A stretch of DNA of 64,000 bases, taken from NCBI RefSeq assembly GCF_036330325.1, contig NZ_JAZDRO010000004.1, positions 248,001 through 312,000 of the forward strand, written 5' to 3'. Source of the DNA: Hyphobacterium marinum. Lineage in GTDB: Bacteria > Pseudomonadota > Alphaproteobacteria > Caulobacterales > Maricaulaceae. A model generated the notes under the pieces. That model saw only the letters and a list, made by a program, of their open reading frames with translations. It did no database searches and was not told where the DNA came from. Below are positions 41,210 through 49,291 of this stretch, one piece after another. How positions within the stretch are numbered: the first letter of the stretch is position 1; each line of letters starts with the position of its first letter. The position numbers and the translations under genes were made by a program.

Positions 41210-43234
41210 ATGTTCAAGAAAATCCTGATTGCCAACCGGGGCGAGATCGCCGTGCGCGTCATCAAGACGTGCCGCCGCCTGGGTATCGCGACCGTGGCCG
41301 TCTATTCCGAGGCCGATGCGGATTCGAAGGCCGTCGACATGGCCGACGAGGCTGTCTTCATTGGCGGTTCGCCCCCGGGCGAGAGCTATCTCGTCATGGA
41401 CAAGATCATCGCCGCGGCGAAGGAAACCGGGGCGGAAGCGATCCATCCCGGCTTTGGTTTTCTGTCCGAGAACCCGAAATTTCCCAAGGCGCTTGAAGAG
41501 GCCGGTATCACGTGGATCGGGCCCAATCCCGAAGCCATCGAGGCCATGGGCGACAAGATCACCTCGAAGAAATTCGCGGTTGAAGCGGGCGTCAGCACGG
41601 TACCGGGCCATATGGGCCTCATCGAGGATGCCGACGAGGCGGTGAAGATCGCCACCGAGATCGGCTATCCGGTGATGATCAAGGCGTCCGCTGGCGGTGG
41701 CGGCAAGGGCATGCGCATCGCCTGGAACGACACCGAGGCGAAGGAAGGCTTCAAGTCCGCGCGCGGCGAAGCCAAGACCAGCTTCGGCGACGAACGCATC
41801 TTCATCGAGAAATTCATCGAGACGCCGCGCCATATCGAGATCCAGGTGCTCGGCGACAAGCACGGCAACATCATCTATCTCGGTGAACGCGAATGCTCGG
41901 TCCAGCGCCGCAACCAGAAAGTCCTGGAAGAAGCCCCGTCCCCCTTCATCGACAAGGCGACGCGCGAGGCGATGGGCAATGAGGCGGTCGCATTGGCCAG
42001 GGCGGTCAATTACGACAGCGCCGGCACGGTCGAATTCATCGTCGACAAGGACCAGAATTTCTACTTCCTGGAAATGAATACCCGCCTGCAGGTCGAGCAC
42101 CCGGTCACCGAACTCGTCACCGGGCTGGACCTGGTCGAGCAGATGATCCGCATCGCCGCGGGCGAGGAAATCAAGCTCCGGCAGAAGGACGTGAAGCTGA
42201 ATGGCTGGGCGGTCGAGGCTCGGCTCTACGCCGAAGATCCCTATCGCGGTTTCCTGCCGTCGATCGGGCGTCTGAAGCGCTATCATGAACCGGCGGAAGG
42301 CTCGCTGGGGGACGGTACGCTGCGCATCGATTCCGGTGTGCGCGAAGGCGACGAAATCTCGCTCTTCTACGATCCGATGATTGCCAAGGTGATCGGTTAC
42401 GCCAAAACCCGGGAAGCGGCGATTGATACGCTCCTCGAAGGGCTCGACCGCTATCTCGTTGAAGGCCTGCAATCGAACGCGCCCTTCCTCGCCGCCTGTC
42501 TGGGCGAGAGCGATTTCCGCAAGGGCGCGATCCACACCGGCTATATCCCGGAGCATTTCCCGGACGGGTTCCACGGCACGGTCCCGACCGAATTCCAGCT
42601 GAAAATCATGACGGCGGCAGCGGCCTATATCCACACCCTGCTGACCCGCCGCGCTGAGCAGACGAGCGGCCGCCTGACGCCGGCCCCGGCCTGGCACCCG
42701 GAAGAATGGGATGTGAAGCTCGACGGGCGCTGGTTCCCGGTCGAGATCACGCTGCCGGACGTTCCGAAGAGCGGCGAGGGCACGGCCACCGTCTGGACGC
42801 CCGACCTCGCCGGTGACCCGATGGAGCTGAAAACATCCTGGACGCCCGGCACTCACCTGTTTGAAGGCACGCTGGACGGCGAGAGCTTCGCCATCCAGTT
42901 CGCCTACCGGACGGAAGGCTATGTGCTGCGCCATCGCGGCTTTGACTGCACGGCCATTGTCTGCACACACCGCGCAGCGGAAATGCACGCCCGCCTGCCC
43001 GAGAAAGAGGCCGGAGCTTCGGCGAAGATCGTCGCCAGCCCGATGCCGGGTCTGGTCGTCTCGGTCGATGTCGAAGAAGGCCAGGAGGTCAAGGCGGGTG
43101 AAGCCCTGATGGTGGTCGAGGCGATGAAGATGGAGAATGTCATCCGCGCCGAGATCGACGGAACCATCAAGACCGTCTCGGCCAAGCCGGGCCAGTCCGT
43201 CGCCGCCGATGAGGTCCTGGCGGAATTCGAGTAG
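41210..43234 (+). CDS. pccA: Propionyl-CoA carboxylase alpha subunit (biotin-containing)
   Basis: A 674-residue protein joining a biotin carboxylase domain (FKKILIANRGEIAVRVI; ATP loop KASAGGGGKGMR; EMNTRLQVEHPVTE) to a BT domain and a C-terminal biotinyl domain with EAMKMEN (biotin on Lys640). The stretch ARLYAEDPYRGFLPSIGRLKRY is characteristic of propionyl-CoA rather than methylcrotonyl-CoA carboxylases. It converts propionyl-CoA to methylmalonyl-CoA with a PccB that is not in this window. The ATG at 41210 begins the conserved N-terminus; the longer frame upstream overlaps the channel gene and is rejected. A 732-codon frame on the other strand is a shadow. Confidence 0.92.
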   Translation: MFKKILIANRGEIAVRVIKTCRRLGIATVAVYSEADADSKAVDMADEAVFIGGSPPGESYLVMDKIIAAAKETGAEAIHPGFGFLSENPKFPKALEEAGITWIGPNPEAIEAMGDKITSKKFAVEAGVSTVPGHMGLIEDADEAVKIATEIGYPVMIKASAGGGGKGMRIAWNDTEAKEGFKSARGEAKTSFGDERIFIEKFIETPRHIEIQVLGDKHGNIIYLGERECSVQRRNQKVLEEAPSPFIDKATREAMGNEAVALARAVNYDSAGTVEFIVDKDQNFYFLEMNTRLQVEHPVTELVTGLDLVEQMIRIAAGEEIKLRQKDVKLNGWAVEARLYAEDPYRGFLPSIGRLKRYHEPAEGSLGDGTLRIDSGVREGDEISLFYDPMIAKVIGYAKTREAAIDTLLEGLDRYLVEGLQSNAPFLAACLGESDFRKGAIHTGYIPEHFPDGFHGTVPTEFQLKIMTAAAAYIHTLLTRRAEQTSGRLTPAPAWHPEEWDVKLDGRWFPVEITLPDVPKSGEGTATVWTPDLAGDPMELKTSWTPGTHLFEGTLDGESFAIQFAYRTEGYVLRHRGFDCTAIVCTHRAAEMHARLPEKEAGASAKIVASPMPGLVVSVDVEEGQEVKAGEALMVVEAMKMENVIRAEIDGTIKTVSAKPGQSVAADEVLAEFE

Positions 43235-43322
43235 GGGACTGGCTGCCCGACATTCCCTGTGCAAGCCGGGGCAAGCCGGGCTATCAAGCGGTCAGGACAA
43301 TCGAGATTGGGGAATCCACACC

Positions 43323-43856
43323 ATGAATCCGCTTGCATTCTTTTTGCCGGGGCAGCGCGCCTCGTCTTCCACCTTCTTCATAGGTCTTGTCGTTCTCGCC
43401 GTGCTTGATGCGGCGCGGCTCTACGTGCTCCAGGCCGGCATGTTGCCGGACACCGGCCCGGTGGCGGTGATCCTTCCGATCGGCTCGCTGATCGTGATGA
43501 TGCTTTTCGTGCTCTTTCTGTTCATGAACCGCCGGGCCGATGCCCAGCGCGGCCCGGGCCTGGCCTTCCTTCCGGTCGGCCTCAGCCTGCTGATTCGGAT
43601 CATTGCCGGCGGCATCTTCGTGACGGTCGCCGGGATGGGTCTGATGCAGGACTTTGCGTCCAGCCAGGGCCAGGACTGGATGACGGCCGCCCAGGATCCG
43701 GCTTTCCAGGACCAGTTTGAAGCCTGGCTCGAAGCCAATCCGGAGAATGCGGGCGGTATCGACACCACCTCGGCCATCATCTCCTTCGTGGCCTTCTGGG
43801 TCCCGGCCTTTCTGTTCGGCCTGTGGTTCGGCGGCATGAAGCCGGAAACCGAATAA
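43323..43856 (+). CDS. DUF805-like membrane protein, first of three (divergent)
   Basis: A 177-residue protein with four hydrophobic segments (FFIGLVVLAVLDAARLYVLQ, VAVILPIGSLIVMMLFVLFLF, LAFLPVGLSLLIRIIAGGIFVTVA and AIISFVAFWVPAFLFGLWF). The start FFLPGQRASSSTFFIGL follows the DUF805 pattern F.xxGRxxxxxF..G, though the RLHD motif of the family is replaced. The C-terminus is short and polar. It is the first of three such genes in the same direction. Function is unknown. Confidence 0.65.
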   Translation: MNPLAFFLPGQRASSSTFFIGLVVLAVLDAARLYVLQAGMLPDTGPVAVILPIGSLIVMMLFVLFLFMNRRADAQRGPGLAFLPVGLSLLIRIIAGGIFVTVAGMGLMQDFASSQGQDWMTAAQDPAFQDQFEAWLEANPENAGGIDTTSAIISFVAFWVPAFLFGLWFGGMKPETE

Positions 43857-43943
43857 TCGCAAATCCCTTGGTGGGCGATTGACTCAACCCCTGTTCGCGC
43901 CACACGCTAGCGTCACGTGGTTCGAACAGGGGAGGTCGCCACC

Positions 43944-44450
43944 ATGGATACCGCCAAGTTTCAGGAACTCCTGCTGAAGTTCGAAGGCCGAATCGGCCCG
44001 AACTCGCTGATGCAGGGTGCAATTGTCATCATGGTGATCGGGCTGATCCTGAATGCCCTCACCATCATCATACCCTTTATTGGCATTCTGGGCTGGGCGC
44101 TGCTCTACCCGATGTTCTGCATCTATGCGAAGCGCCTGCACGATGGCGGCAAGCCCGCCGTGTGGACGCTCGCTGTGCTCGGTGCCTATATCGTTGTTGG
44201 AATGGTTTTGTCGGTGATCCTGACGCCGTTGATCGCCGGCGACATGGTAGCAGCGGCCATGCGCGGGGACTCGGCAGCCGCGCTTGGAATGGAGTTCCGA
44301 CTCAAGAGCTTCATCATTGCGGCGATCGGCACGGTCGTGACCCACTTGGGGGTCGCCTTCATTGTCAACCAGTTCGTCAAGGGCGATCCGGCTGCCAACG
44401 CCTATGGCGAGCCGCCCGCGGATGCCGCTTCACCCAACCCGCTGTCCTGA
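43944..44450 (+). CDS. DUF805-like membrane protein, second of three
   Basis: A 168-residue protein with four hydrophobic segments. It starts KFQELLLKFEGRIGPNSLMQG, matching the DUF805 entry motif, and contains CIYAKRLHDGGKPAVWTL, the family motif K-R-L-H-D-x-G-K (about residues 62-69). GGAGG precedes the ATG. The family is uncharacterised; members often occur in tandem, as here. Confidence 0.85.
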   Translation: MDTAKFQELLLKFEGRIGPNSLMQGAIVIMVIGLILNALTIIIPFIGILGWALLYPMFCIYAKRLHDGGKPAVWTLAVLGAYIVVGMVLSVILTPLIAGDMVAAAMRGDSAAALGMEFRLKSFIIAAIGTVVTHLGVAFIVNQFVKGDPAANAYGEPPADAASPNPLS

Positions 44451-44486
44451 CCGGACAGCCATTCTGATCTCTGGAGGGAGAGCTAC

Positions 44487-45023
44487 ATGAATATCGGAAA
44501 TGTCCTGTTCAGCCCGAACGGACGCATCGGCCAGCAGGACTATTGGGTCGGCATCCTGATCATCATCGTCGGCAATATCGTGGGCGGGATGATCCCCTTC
44601 CTTGGGCTGATCATCACGCTGGGCCTGATCTATGTCGGGGTTTGCGTGTACGGCAAACGCCTGCACGACATCGGCAAGACGGCCTGGATCCACGGCATTG
44701 TCTGGTTGATTCAGTTCGGCCTCGGCATTGTCGCCTTCGTGATGGCCGGTGGCGCAGTTATGGCTGCCCTGTCAGCCGGCGGGACCGAGGAAGCCGGTGT
44801 GGCCGCGGCGATCGCCGCGTCTGGCAGCCTCTTCCTCATCGGCGGGCTCGGATTCCTGATCTGGATTGTCTACACGATCTGGCTGGGTGTTTCGGTCGGT
44901 GAGGCGGGCGCAAACCGCTTTGGTCCGCCACCGGGCGCTGCCGAGCCGGCTCCGGCCGCTCCGGCACAACCGTCCCAGCCGGCTCCGCCGCAGGACGACA
45001 ACAATCCGACGATCTCGTCCTGA
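44487..45023 (+). CDS. DUF805 membrane protein, third of three
   Basis: A 178-residue protein with the clearest DUF805 pattern of the three: VLFSPNGRIGQQDYWVGILII at the start, VYGKRLHDIGKTAWIHG (about residues 54-70), four hydrophobic segments, and a long Pro/Ala/Gln-rich polar tail (EPAPAAPAQPSQPAPPQDD, about 148-166). It lies 36 bases behind the second gene and ends the group. A strong terminator follows at 45057. Confidence 0.9.
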   Translation: MNIGNVLFSPNGRIGQQDYWVGILIIIVGNIVGGMIPFLGLIITLGLIYVGVCVYGKRLHDIGKTAWIHGIVWLIQFGLGIVAFVMAGGAVMAALSAGGTEEAGVAAAIAASGSLFLIGGLGFLIWIVYTIWLGVSVGEAGANRFGPPPGAAEPAPAAPAQPSQPAPPQDDNNPTISS

Positions 45024-45056
45024 CGGGCGAGGGCGTCACGCCTGAATGAATGAAGG

Positions 45057-45085
45057 CCCCGGCGGAGCGATCCGCCGGGGTTTTT
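45057..45085 (+). terminator. Rho-independent terminator of the DUF805 group
   Basis: A 10-bp perfect stem CCCCGGCGGA / TCCGCCGGGG with a GCGA loop, followed by TTTTT. It lies 34 bases behind the third DUF805 stop codon. This is a textbook intrinsic terminator. Confidence 0.93.
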
Positions 45086-45298
45086 CGTCGTGGCGTGACC
45101 TTGAAGCAATTGTTGGCGGGCTGAGCAAGGCTCCAGCAAAAATGGCACCTGGACTATGATCGGCCGTTTCAGTTAGCATTATATATTTGTTAAAGCAGAT
45201 AAATCTCAGTTGTTAACAAGAATGCTCCAGTACTTATTGCAGATTGAAATGAGCTATTGCAAAATCATACCATGAACCATTGGCAGAGGGTGACGATC

Positions 45299-45598
45299 AT
45301 GTTTGAGAGGCTTATATCATTCGAAACTTTTATCGCGCCGGTAATCATACAGGTTTTTTACTGGATTGGGTTTACGCTAATCACTCTAGTATCTCTGGTA
45401 ATGATATTCGGCCCATTTTTGGGAAGTTGGTCGTACGAAATTTATCGGTTAATGCCGTTTACGCTTGGATCCGGATTTATCATAGGAATTCTCTATTTCA
45501 TTATCGCCCAGCTTATCTGGCGGTTCCTCACCGAGCTATATCTCGTCATTTTCAGTATCAATGACCGCCTTGGCCAATTGCGCGACAAGGCCAAATAG
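45299..45598 (+). CDS. DUF4282 membrane protein in an AT-rich patch
   Basis: A 99-residue protein from the ATG at 45299 (AGAGGG 8 bases upstream). It matches DUF4282: FERLISFETFIAPVIIQVFYWIGF at the start, a second hydrophobic segment, and FLTELYLVIFSINDRLGQLRDK at the end. It has two to three membrane helices. Base composition from about 45140 to the end of the gene is visibly more AT-rich than on either side, with AT-rich upstream DNA that could be the promoter. Transfer is possible. An in-frame ATG at 45257 would add 14 residues but has no ribosome-binding site. Confidence 0.82.
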   Translation: MFERLISFETFIAPVIIQVFYWIGFTLITLVSLVMIFGPFLGSWSYEIYRLMPFTLGSGFIIGILYFIIAQLIWRFLTELYLVIFSINDRLGQLRDKAK

Positions 45599-45609
45599 CA
45601 CGGGCTTTC

Positions 45610-46293
45610 CTAATCGAATTTCGGCGGCTCCGTCGTCGTGACCGGCCCGAAAATGTCCTCGAAGGCCGCTTTCATGGCCGTATCCACCGAACCCATGTCG
45701 GATGTCTTGGCGAGGTCCGACAGACTGGTCACGCCATAGCGGTATTCTGAAATGCCGCACGGCGTTATCCCGGTGAAGTGCGACAGGTCCGGCGCGACAT
45801 TCAGCGCCACACCGTGAAACGACACCCAGCGCCGAAGACGTACGCCAATAGCGGCGATCTTGTCTTCAAAGCCTTCGCCTTTGTCCGGACGATCCACCCA
45901 CACACCGACGCGGCCCTCGCGACGGTCTGCCGTGATACCGAACGGCGCGACGCTGGCGGTCAGCCAGCGCTCCAGGTTGCGCACGAATTTGCGCGCATCA
46001 CGGCCGCGCTTCGTCAGGTCCAGCATGACATAGCCAACCCGCTGGCCCGGCCCGTGATAGGTGTATTCGCCGCCTCGTCCGGTCGGATAGACCGGAAACC
46101 GGTCCGGGTCGCGCAGATCGGTAATCTTTGCGCTCGTGCCTGCCGAATAGAGCGGGGGGTGTTCCAGAAGCCAGACCAGTTCCGGCGCTGTTCCGTCGGC
46201 AATGGCGGCCGCGCGCGCCTCCATGAAGGCGACGGCTTCGGGGTAGGGCACGAGGCCGGTCGAAACCGCCCATTCGGTGTGTAGATCGTCCAT
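45610..46293 (-). CDS. lipB: Octanoyltransferase LipB
   Basis: A 227-residue enzyme that moves octanoyl from acyl-carrier protein to lipoate-dependent apo-proteins. Catalytic Cys179 is in TGITPCGISEYRYGVTSL and Lys145 in FEDKIAAIGVRL; RGGEYTYHGPGQRVGYVMLDL (about residues 73-93) is the substrate-binding segment. Length is usual. It converges on the DUF4282 gene and is divergent from the FliN-like gene. Confidence 0.96.
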   Translation of the reverse strand: MDDLHTEWAVSTGLVPYPEAVAFMEARAAAIADGTAPELVWLLEHPPLYSAGTSAKITDLRDPDRFPVYPTGRGGEYTYHGPGQRVGYVMLDLTKRGRDARKFVRNLERWLTASVAPFGITADRREGRVGVWVDRPDKGEGFEDKIAAIGVRLRRWVSFHGVALNVAPDLSHFTGITPCGISEYRYGVTSLSDLAKTSDMGSVDTAMKAAFEDIFGPVTTTEPPKFD

Positions 46294-46383
46294 CGGCCTT
46301 TGAGAGTCTTAACCTGTCGGAAACACGGGCCGGTCAACATTGGCGTCCGAGGGCAAGGACGCAAGTGCGAAGGGGTTTGGCCA

Positions 46384-46632
46384 GTGAGTCAGTTGGGTGC
46401 GGTGAAGGTGGAATTGTCGGTCGTTCTGGGCCGGTCATCCATGCCGATTCAGCAGTTTCTGCGCATGGGCCGCGGTGCGGTCATCCCGCTCGACACCGAG
46501 GAAGACGCGCCGATCTGGATTCTTGCCAACAACCACCCGATTGCGCGCGGCGAGATCGTCATCCAGGGCGACCGGGTGACGGTGGAAATCCTCGGGCCGG
46601 CAGACGTCAACGCGTTCAACGCGGCGGCCTGA
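46384..46632 (+). CDS. Small FliN-like (SpoA-domain) flagellar switch protein
   Basis: An 82-residue protein, GTG start with AAGGGG 8 bases in front, consisting only of a SpoA/FliN domain: VKVELSVVLGRSSMPIQQFLRMGRGAVIPLD, then ILANNHPIARGEIVIQ, then VTVEILGP. FliN forms part of the flagellar C-ring. The usual Asn-Gly and hydrophobic pattern is conserved, but the protein is shorter than typical FliN, and no other flagellar gene is nearby. It could be the sole FliN or a paralogue. Confidence 0.8.
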   Translation: MSQLGAVKVELSVVLGRSSMPIQQFLRMGRGAVIPLDTEEDAPIWILANNHPIARGEIVIQGDRVTVEILGPADVNAFNAAA

Positions 46633-46699
46633 CAAAGACGGCATGTGAAGGCTTCACAAGCCGGGCATCGCCTGCTATCTCCCGCCTCCTTCCAGATAC

Positions 46700-46786
46700 G
46701 CGGCCGTGGCGGAACTGGTAGACGCGCAGCGTTGAGGTCGCTGTGGGGTAAAACCCGTGGAAGTTCGAGTCTTCTCGGCCGCACCA
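46700..46786 (+). tRNA. tRNA-Leu (anticodon GAG)
   Basis: An 87-base tRNA with encoded CCA. The acceptor stem GCGGCCG / CGGCCGC is perfect. The anticodon stem CAGCG/CGCTG holds the loop TTGAGGT with anticodon GAG at 46734-46736. The long variable arm (GTGGGGTAAAACCCGTG) identifies a class II tRNA, and the T loop is GTTCGAGTC. It reads CUC and CUU codons. Confidence 0.97.
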
Positions 46787-46792
46787 TTTTTG

Positions 46793-46829
46793 AAAACGCC
46801 GTCCGCTCAGCCGGGCGGCGTTTTTGTTT
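46793..46829 (+). terminator. Terminator after tRNA-Leu, overlapping the next gene
   Basis: Stem AAAACGCCGTCCG / CGGGCGGCGTTTT with one G-T wobble, then a T-rich run, 6 bases behind the tRNA. It overlaps the 3' end of the convergent membrane-protein gene, whose stop is at 46807, so the hairpin is partly coding. The A-run on the left makes it usable on both strands. Confidence 0.85.
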
Positions 46830-47754
46830 TCTCTGCAGAGCTAGCCTCATACGCCGCGACCAGCATCCCGATGCCGATCAGGAACATGAAGGCGATCCAG
46901 AGATTTTGCGGCAATGAAATGAATAGGAGGCTTGGCCAACTCGTCGATGCGCCGCCGAGAAAATAGCCACTCCCCTGAATGTCCAGAAACGGGGTTGCAG
47001 CCAACCTGCCGAGCCAAAGAATCAGAGTGTTTCCTGAACTGACCACCGCGAGGCTGAGGCAGACCGTCAGAGCCAATGTGAGCGTGCGACGGCTGAAATA
47101 TCTCAAGGGGACGCGTCGGTCGTTTCGGGCCGATGATACCAGTTTCAAAAGGAAAGGGGCGAGGATCAGGGCAAGCGTGACATGATAAATGCCGAGGGCG
47201 ATACGAGATAAATCCCACCGCAATCCGGAATCACTGATCCAGCCAGCGGCACCGAGTTGGTAGACAAACGGTACGTGGTTAGCACGCAACACGTCAAACA
47301 AGACGAATGGAACAAAAACGGATAGTTTCAGCGCCAGATACCAGAGGCCCAGCACGATCCAACGAGGCTCGGAATTGGGTGATGTTGATCGCGGTTTTCC
47401 GGCCCAAACGCCAACGGCAAACACGGACGCGGCGAGCAGCCACATCGATATGACAAACGACATACCGTAGAGAAAGCCGGCATTGCCCAGCAAGCCGTCA
47501 CGAGACGCGAAGTGTACGCTCCAGAGCGCAATTGACCGACCGAGTCCGAAATCGAGCGCAGCGAGAAATAGGACGAGAATTAGGCCGGCTCTCCAGTGAT
47601 CGGCGAAATGGCGTAGCGACCCGGCGATCAGATGACCTGTGTGGACGGTCTTCCCGTCGGCCTTCCACGGATACTTGGCGTTGAAGACCAGAATGATGAA
47701 GGCCGCCAAGGCGAAGCCGATCCAGTACCAGGGTATGATCGAAGCAAACTCCAT
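46807..47754 (-). CDS. Unknown polytopic membrane protein
   Basis: A 315-residue protein from the ATG at 47754 with about seven hydrophobic segments (IIPWYWIGFALAAFIILVF, AGLILVLFLAALDFGLG, GFLYGMSFVISMWLLAASVFAVGVW, LALKLSVFVPFVLF, IALGIYHVTLALILAPFLL, LTLALTVCLSLAVVSSG and LWIAFMFLIGIGMLVAAY). I do not recognise the family. The C-terminal codons form one arm of the tRNA-Leu terminator. The gene is divergent from mgtE. Its base use looks slightly less GC-rich than the neighbours. Confidence 0.75.
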   Translation of the reverse strand: MEFASIIPWYWIGFALAAFIILVFNAKYPWKADGKTVHTGHLIAGSLRHFADHWRAGLILVLFLAALDFGLGRSIALWSVHFASRDGLLGNAGFLYGMSFVISMWLLAASVFAVGVWAGKPRSTSPNSEPRWIVLGLWYLALKLSVFVPFVLFDVLRANHVPFVYQLGAAGWISDSGLRWDLSRIALGIYHVTLALILAPFLLKLVSSARNDRRVPLRYFSRRTLTLALTVCLSLAVVSSGNTLILWLGRLAATPFLDIQGSGYFLGGASTSWPSLLFISLPQNLWIAFMFLIGIGMLVAAYEASSAEKTKTPPG

Positions 47755-47869
47755 CCCACCACACTCCCCGTATCGCGCAAGAAAATCCAGCGATAAGCGG
47801 GCGCGCCATCTTACGCGCGTCATCCGAACGCCCTAGCATTGGGCCGACTCCCGCCGAGAGGGTGCCGCC

Positions 47870-49258
47870 ATGGCCGATCCCGCGTCCGAAATGCCCCCTG
47901 AAGACACCGGCCCGTCCGCTGATGTCGATCTGACCCTGATCGCCGCGCTCGCCGGCGCGGTCGACGATGGCGATGCGGCTTCAGTGGCGCGGATACTGGC
48001 ACCGCTGCACCCTGCGGACATCGCCGACCTGCTTGAACAGCTGTCCGGTGAACAGCTGCGCACGCTGGTCGAACTGGCCCCGGAAGTCCTGACGGGTGAC
48101 GTGCTCGCCGAGCTCGACGCCGACACGCGCGAAGTCGTCACTGACGAGTTGCATCCGTCCCAGCTCGCTGCCGCCATCCAGGACCTCGACACCGATGACG
48201 CCATCGAGGTGGTCGAGGAACTCGACGACGATGTGCGTCAGCAAGTGCTGTCTGAAGTCTCGAACGAGGATCGCGCGGCGCTGGAATCCGGTCTCGCCTT
48301 CGACGAGGAAACCGCCGGCCGGTTGATGCAGCGCGAATTCGTTGCGGCCCCCGAATTCTGGACGGTCGGGCATACCATCGACCACATGCGGGCCCATGGA
48401 GACGACCTGCCCGAGCTCTTTTTCGAAGTCTATGTCGTTGATACTGCTTTCCGGCCCATCGGCGAGGTTCCGGTCAGCCATCTGATGCGCGCGCATCGCG
48501 ACGTACAGCTCGCCGATATCATGCTGGCACCGAAGGTCAAGGTGACGCCCGAGACCGACCAGGAAGAGGTCGCCTACTTCTTCGAGAAATACCACCTCAT
48601 CTCCGCGCCCGTGGTCGACGAAGGCGGGCGGCTCACCGGCATGCTGACGGTCGACGACATGGTCGACGTCATCCAGGAAGAGAACAAGGAAGACCTGCTC
48701 GCGCTGGCCGGCGTGAACGATGCGGGCCTCGCCGATACGGTGATGCAGTCGGTCCGCTCGCGCGCGCCCTGGCTGCTGGTCAATCTGGCAACGGCCATAC
48801 TGGCATCAGGCGTCATTGCGCTCTTTGAAGGCGCGATCAGCCAGCTCGTCGCGCTCGCCGTTTTGATGCCCATCGTGGCCTCGATGGGCGGCAATGCGGG
48901 CACGCAGTCGCTGGCCGTTGCGGTGCGCGCGATTGCCTCGCGCGACCTCACCTCGGCAAACGCCCGCCGCGTCATCTGGCGCGAGGTCATGACCGGCACG
49001 TTCAACGGTCTCATATTTGCCGTAGTGATGGGGATCGTGGCGGGGGTGTGGTTCCAGAACCTCGCCCTGGCCGGTGTGATCGCCATCGCGATGATCATCA
49101 ATCTGGCCTGTGCCGGCCTGGCAGGTATTGTGGTGCCACTCGGACTGAAGCGGTTCGGGGCCGACCCGGCGGTGGCGTCCTCGGTCTTTGTCACCACGGT
49201 GACGGATGTCGTGGGCTTCTTCGCCTTTCTCGGCCTGGCGGCGCTGGTCCTGCTATAG
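47870..49258 (+). CDS. mgtE: Magnesium transporter MgtE
   Basis: A 462-residue magnesium channel of the inner membrane. The N domain of helical repeats (ILAPLHPADIADLLEQL, about residues 43-59) and the tandem CBS domains (for example PIGEVPVSHLMRAHRDVQLADIM, and SAPVVDEGGRLTGMLTVDDMVDVI) act as the cytosolic magnesium sensor. Five C-terminal helices include VLMPIVASMGGNAGTQSLAVAVRAI (about 333-357), which carries the pore motif GGNAGTQ. The domain order and length are standard. Confidence 0.96.
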   Translation: MADPASEMPPEDTGPSADVDLTLIAALAGAVDDGDAASVARILAPLHPADIADLLEQLSGEQLRTLVELAPEVLTGDVLAELDADTREVVTDELHPSQLAAAIQDLDTDDAIEVVEELDDDVRQQVLSEVSNEDRAALESGLAFDEETAGRLMQREFVAAPEFWTVGHTIDHMRAHGDDLPELFFEVYVVDTAFRPIGEVPVSHLMRAHRDVQLADIMLAPKVKVTPETDQEEVAYFFEKYHLISAPVVDEGGRLTGMLTVDDMVDVIQEENKEDLLALAGVNDAGLADTVMQSVRSRAPWLLVNLATAILASGVIALFEGAISQLVALAVLMPIVASMGGNAGTQSLAVAVRAIASRDLTSANARRVIWREVMTGTFNGLIFAVVMGIVAGVWFQNLALAGVIAIAMIINLACAGLAGIVVPLGLKRFGADPAVASSVFVTTVTDVVGFFAFLGLAALVLL

Positions 49259-49291
49259 TGTGCCGGTATCGGTAATTCGGAGTTCGATCTC

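Noticed and set aside
41066..43264. A 732-codon open frame on the reverse strand across pccA
   Set aside because: It mirrors a gene with unmistakable biotin-enzyme motifs; long antisense frames are expected in GC-rich DNA with strong third-position bias, and the product has no recognisable domain.
45190..45230. CtrA-type TTAA-N7-TTAA box in the AT-rich gap before the DUF4282 gene
   Set aside because: Two TTAA sites occur but are 19 bases apart instead of 7, so they do not fit the CtrA pattern.
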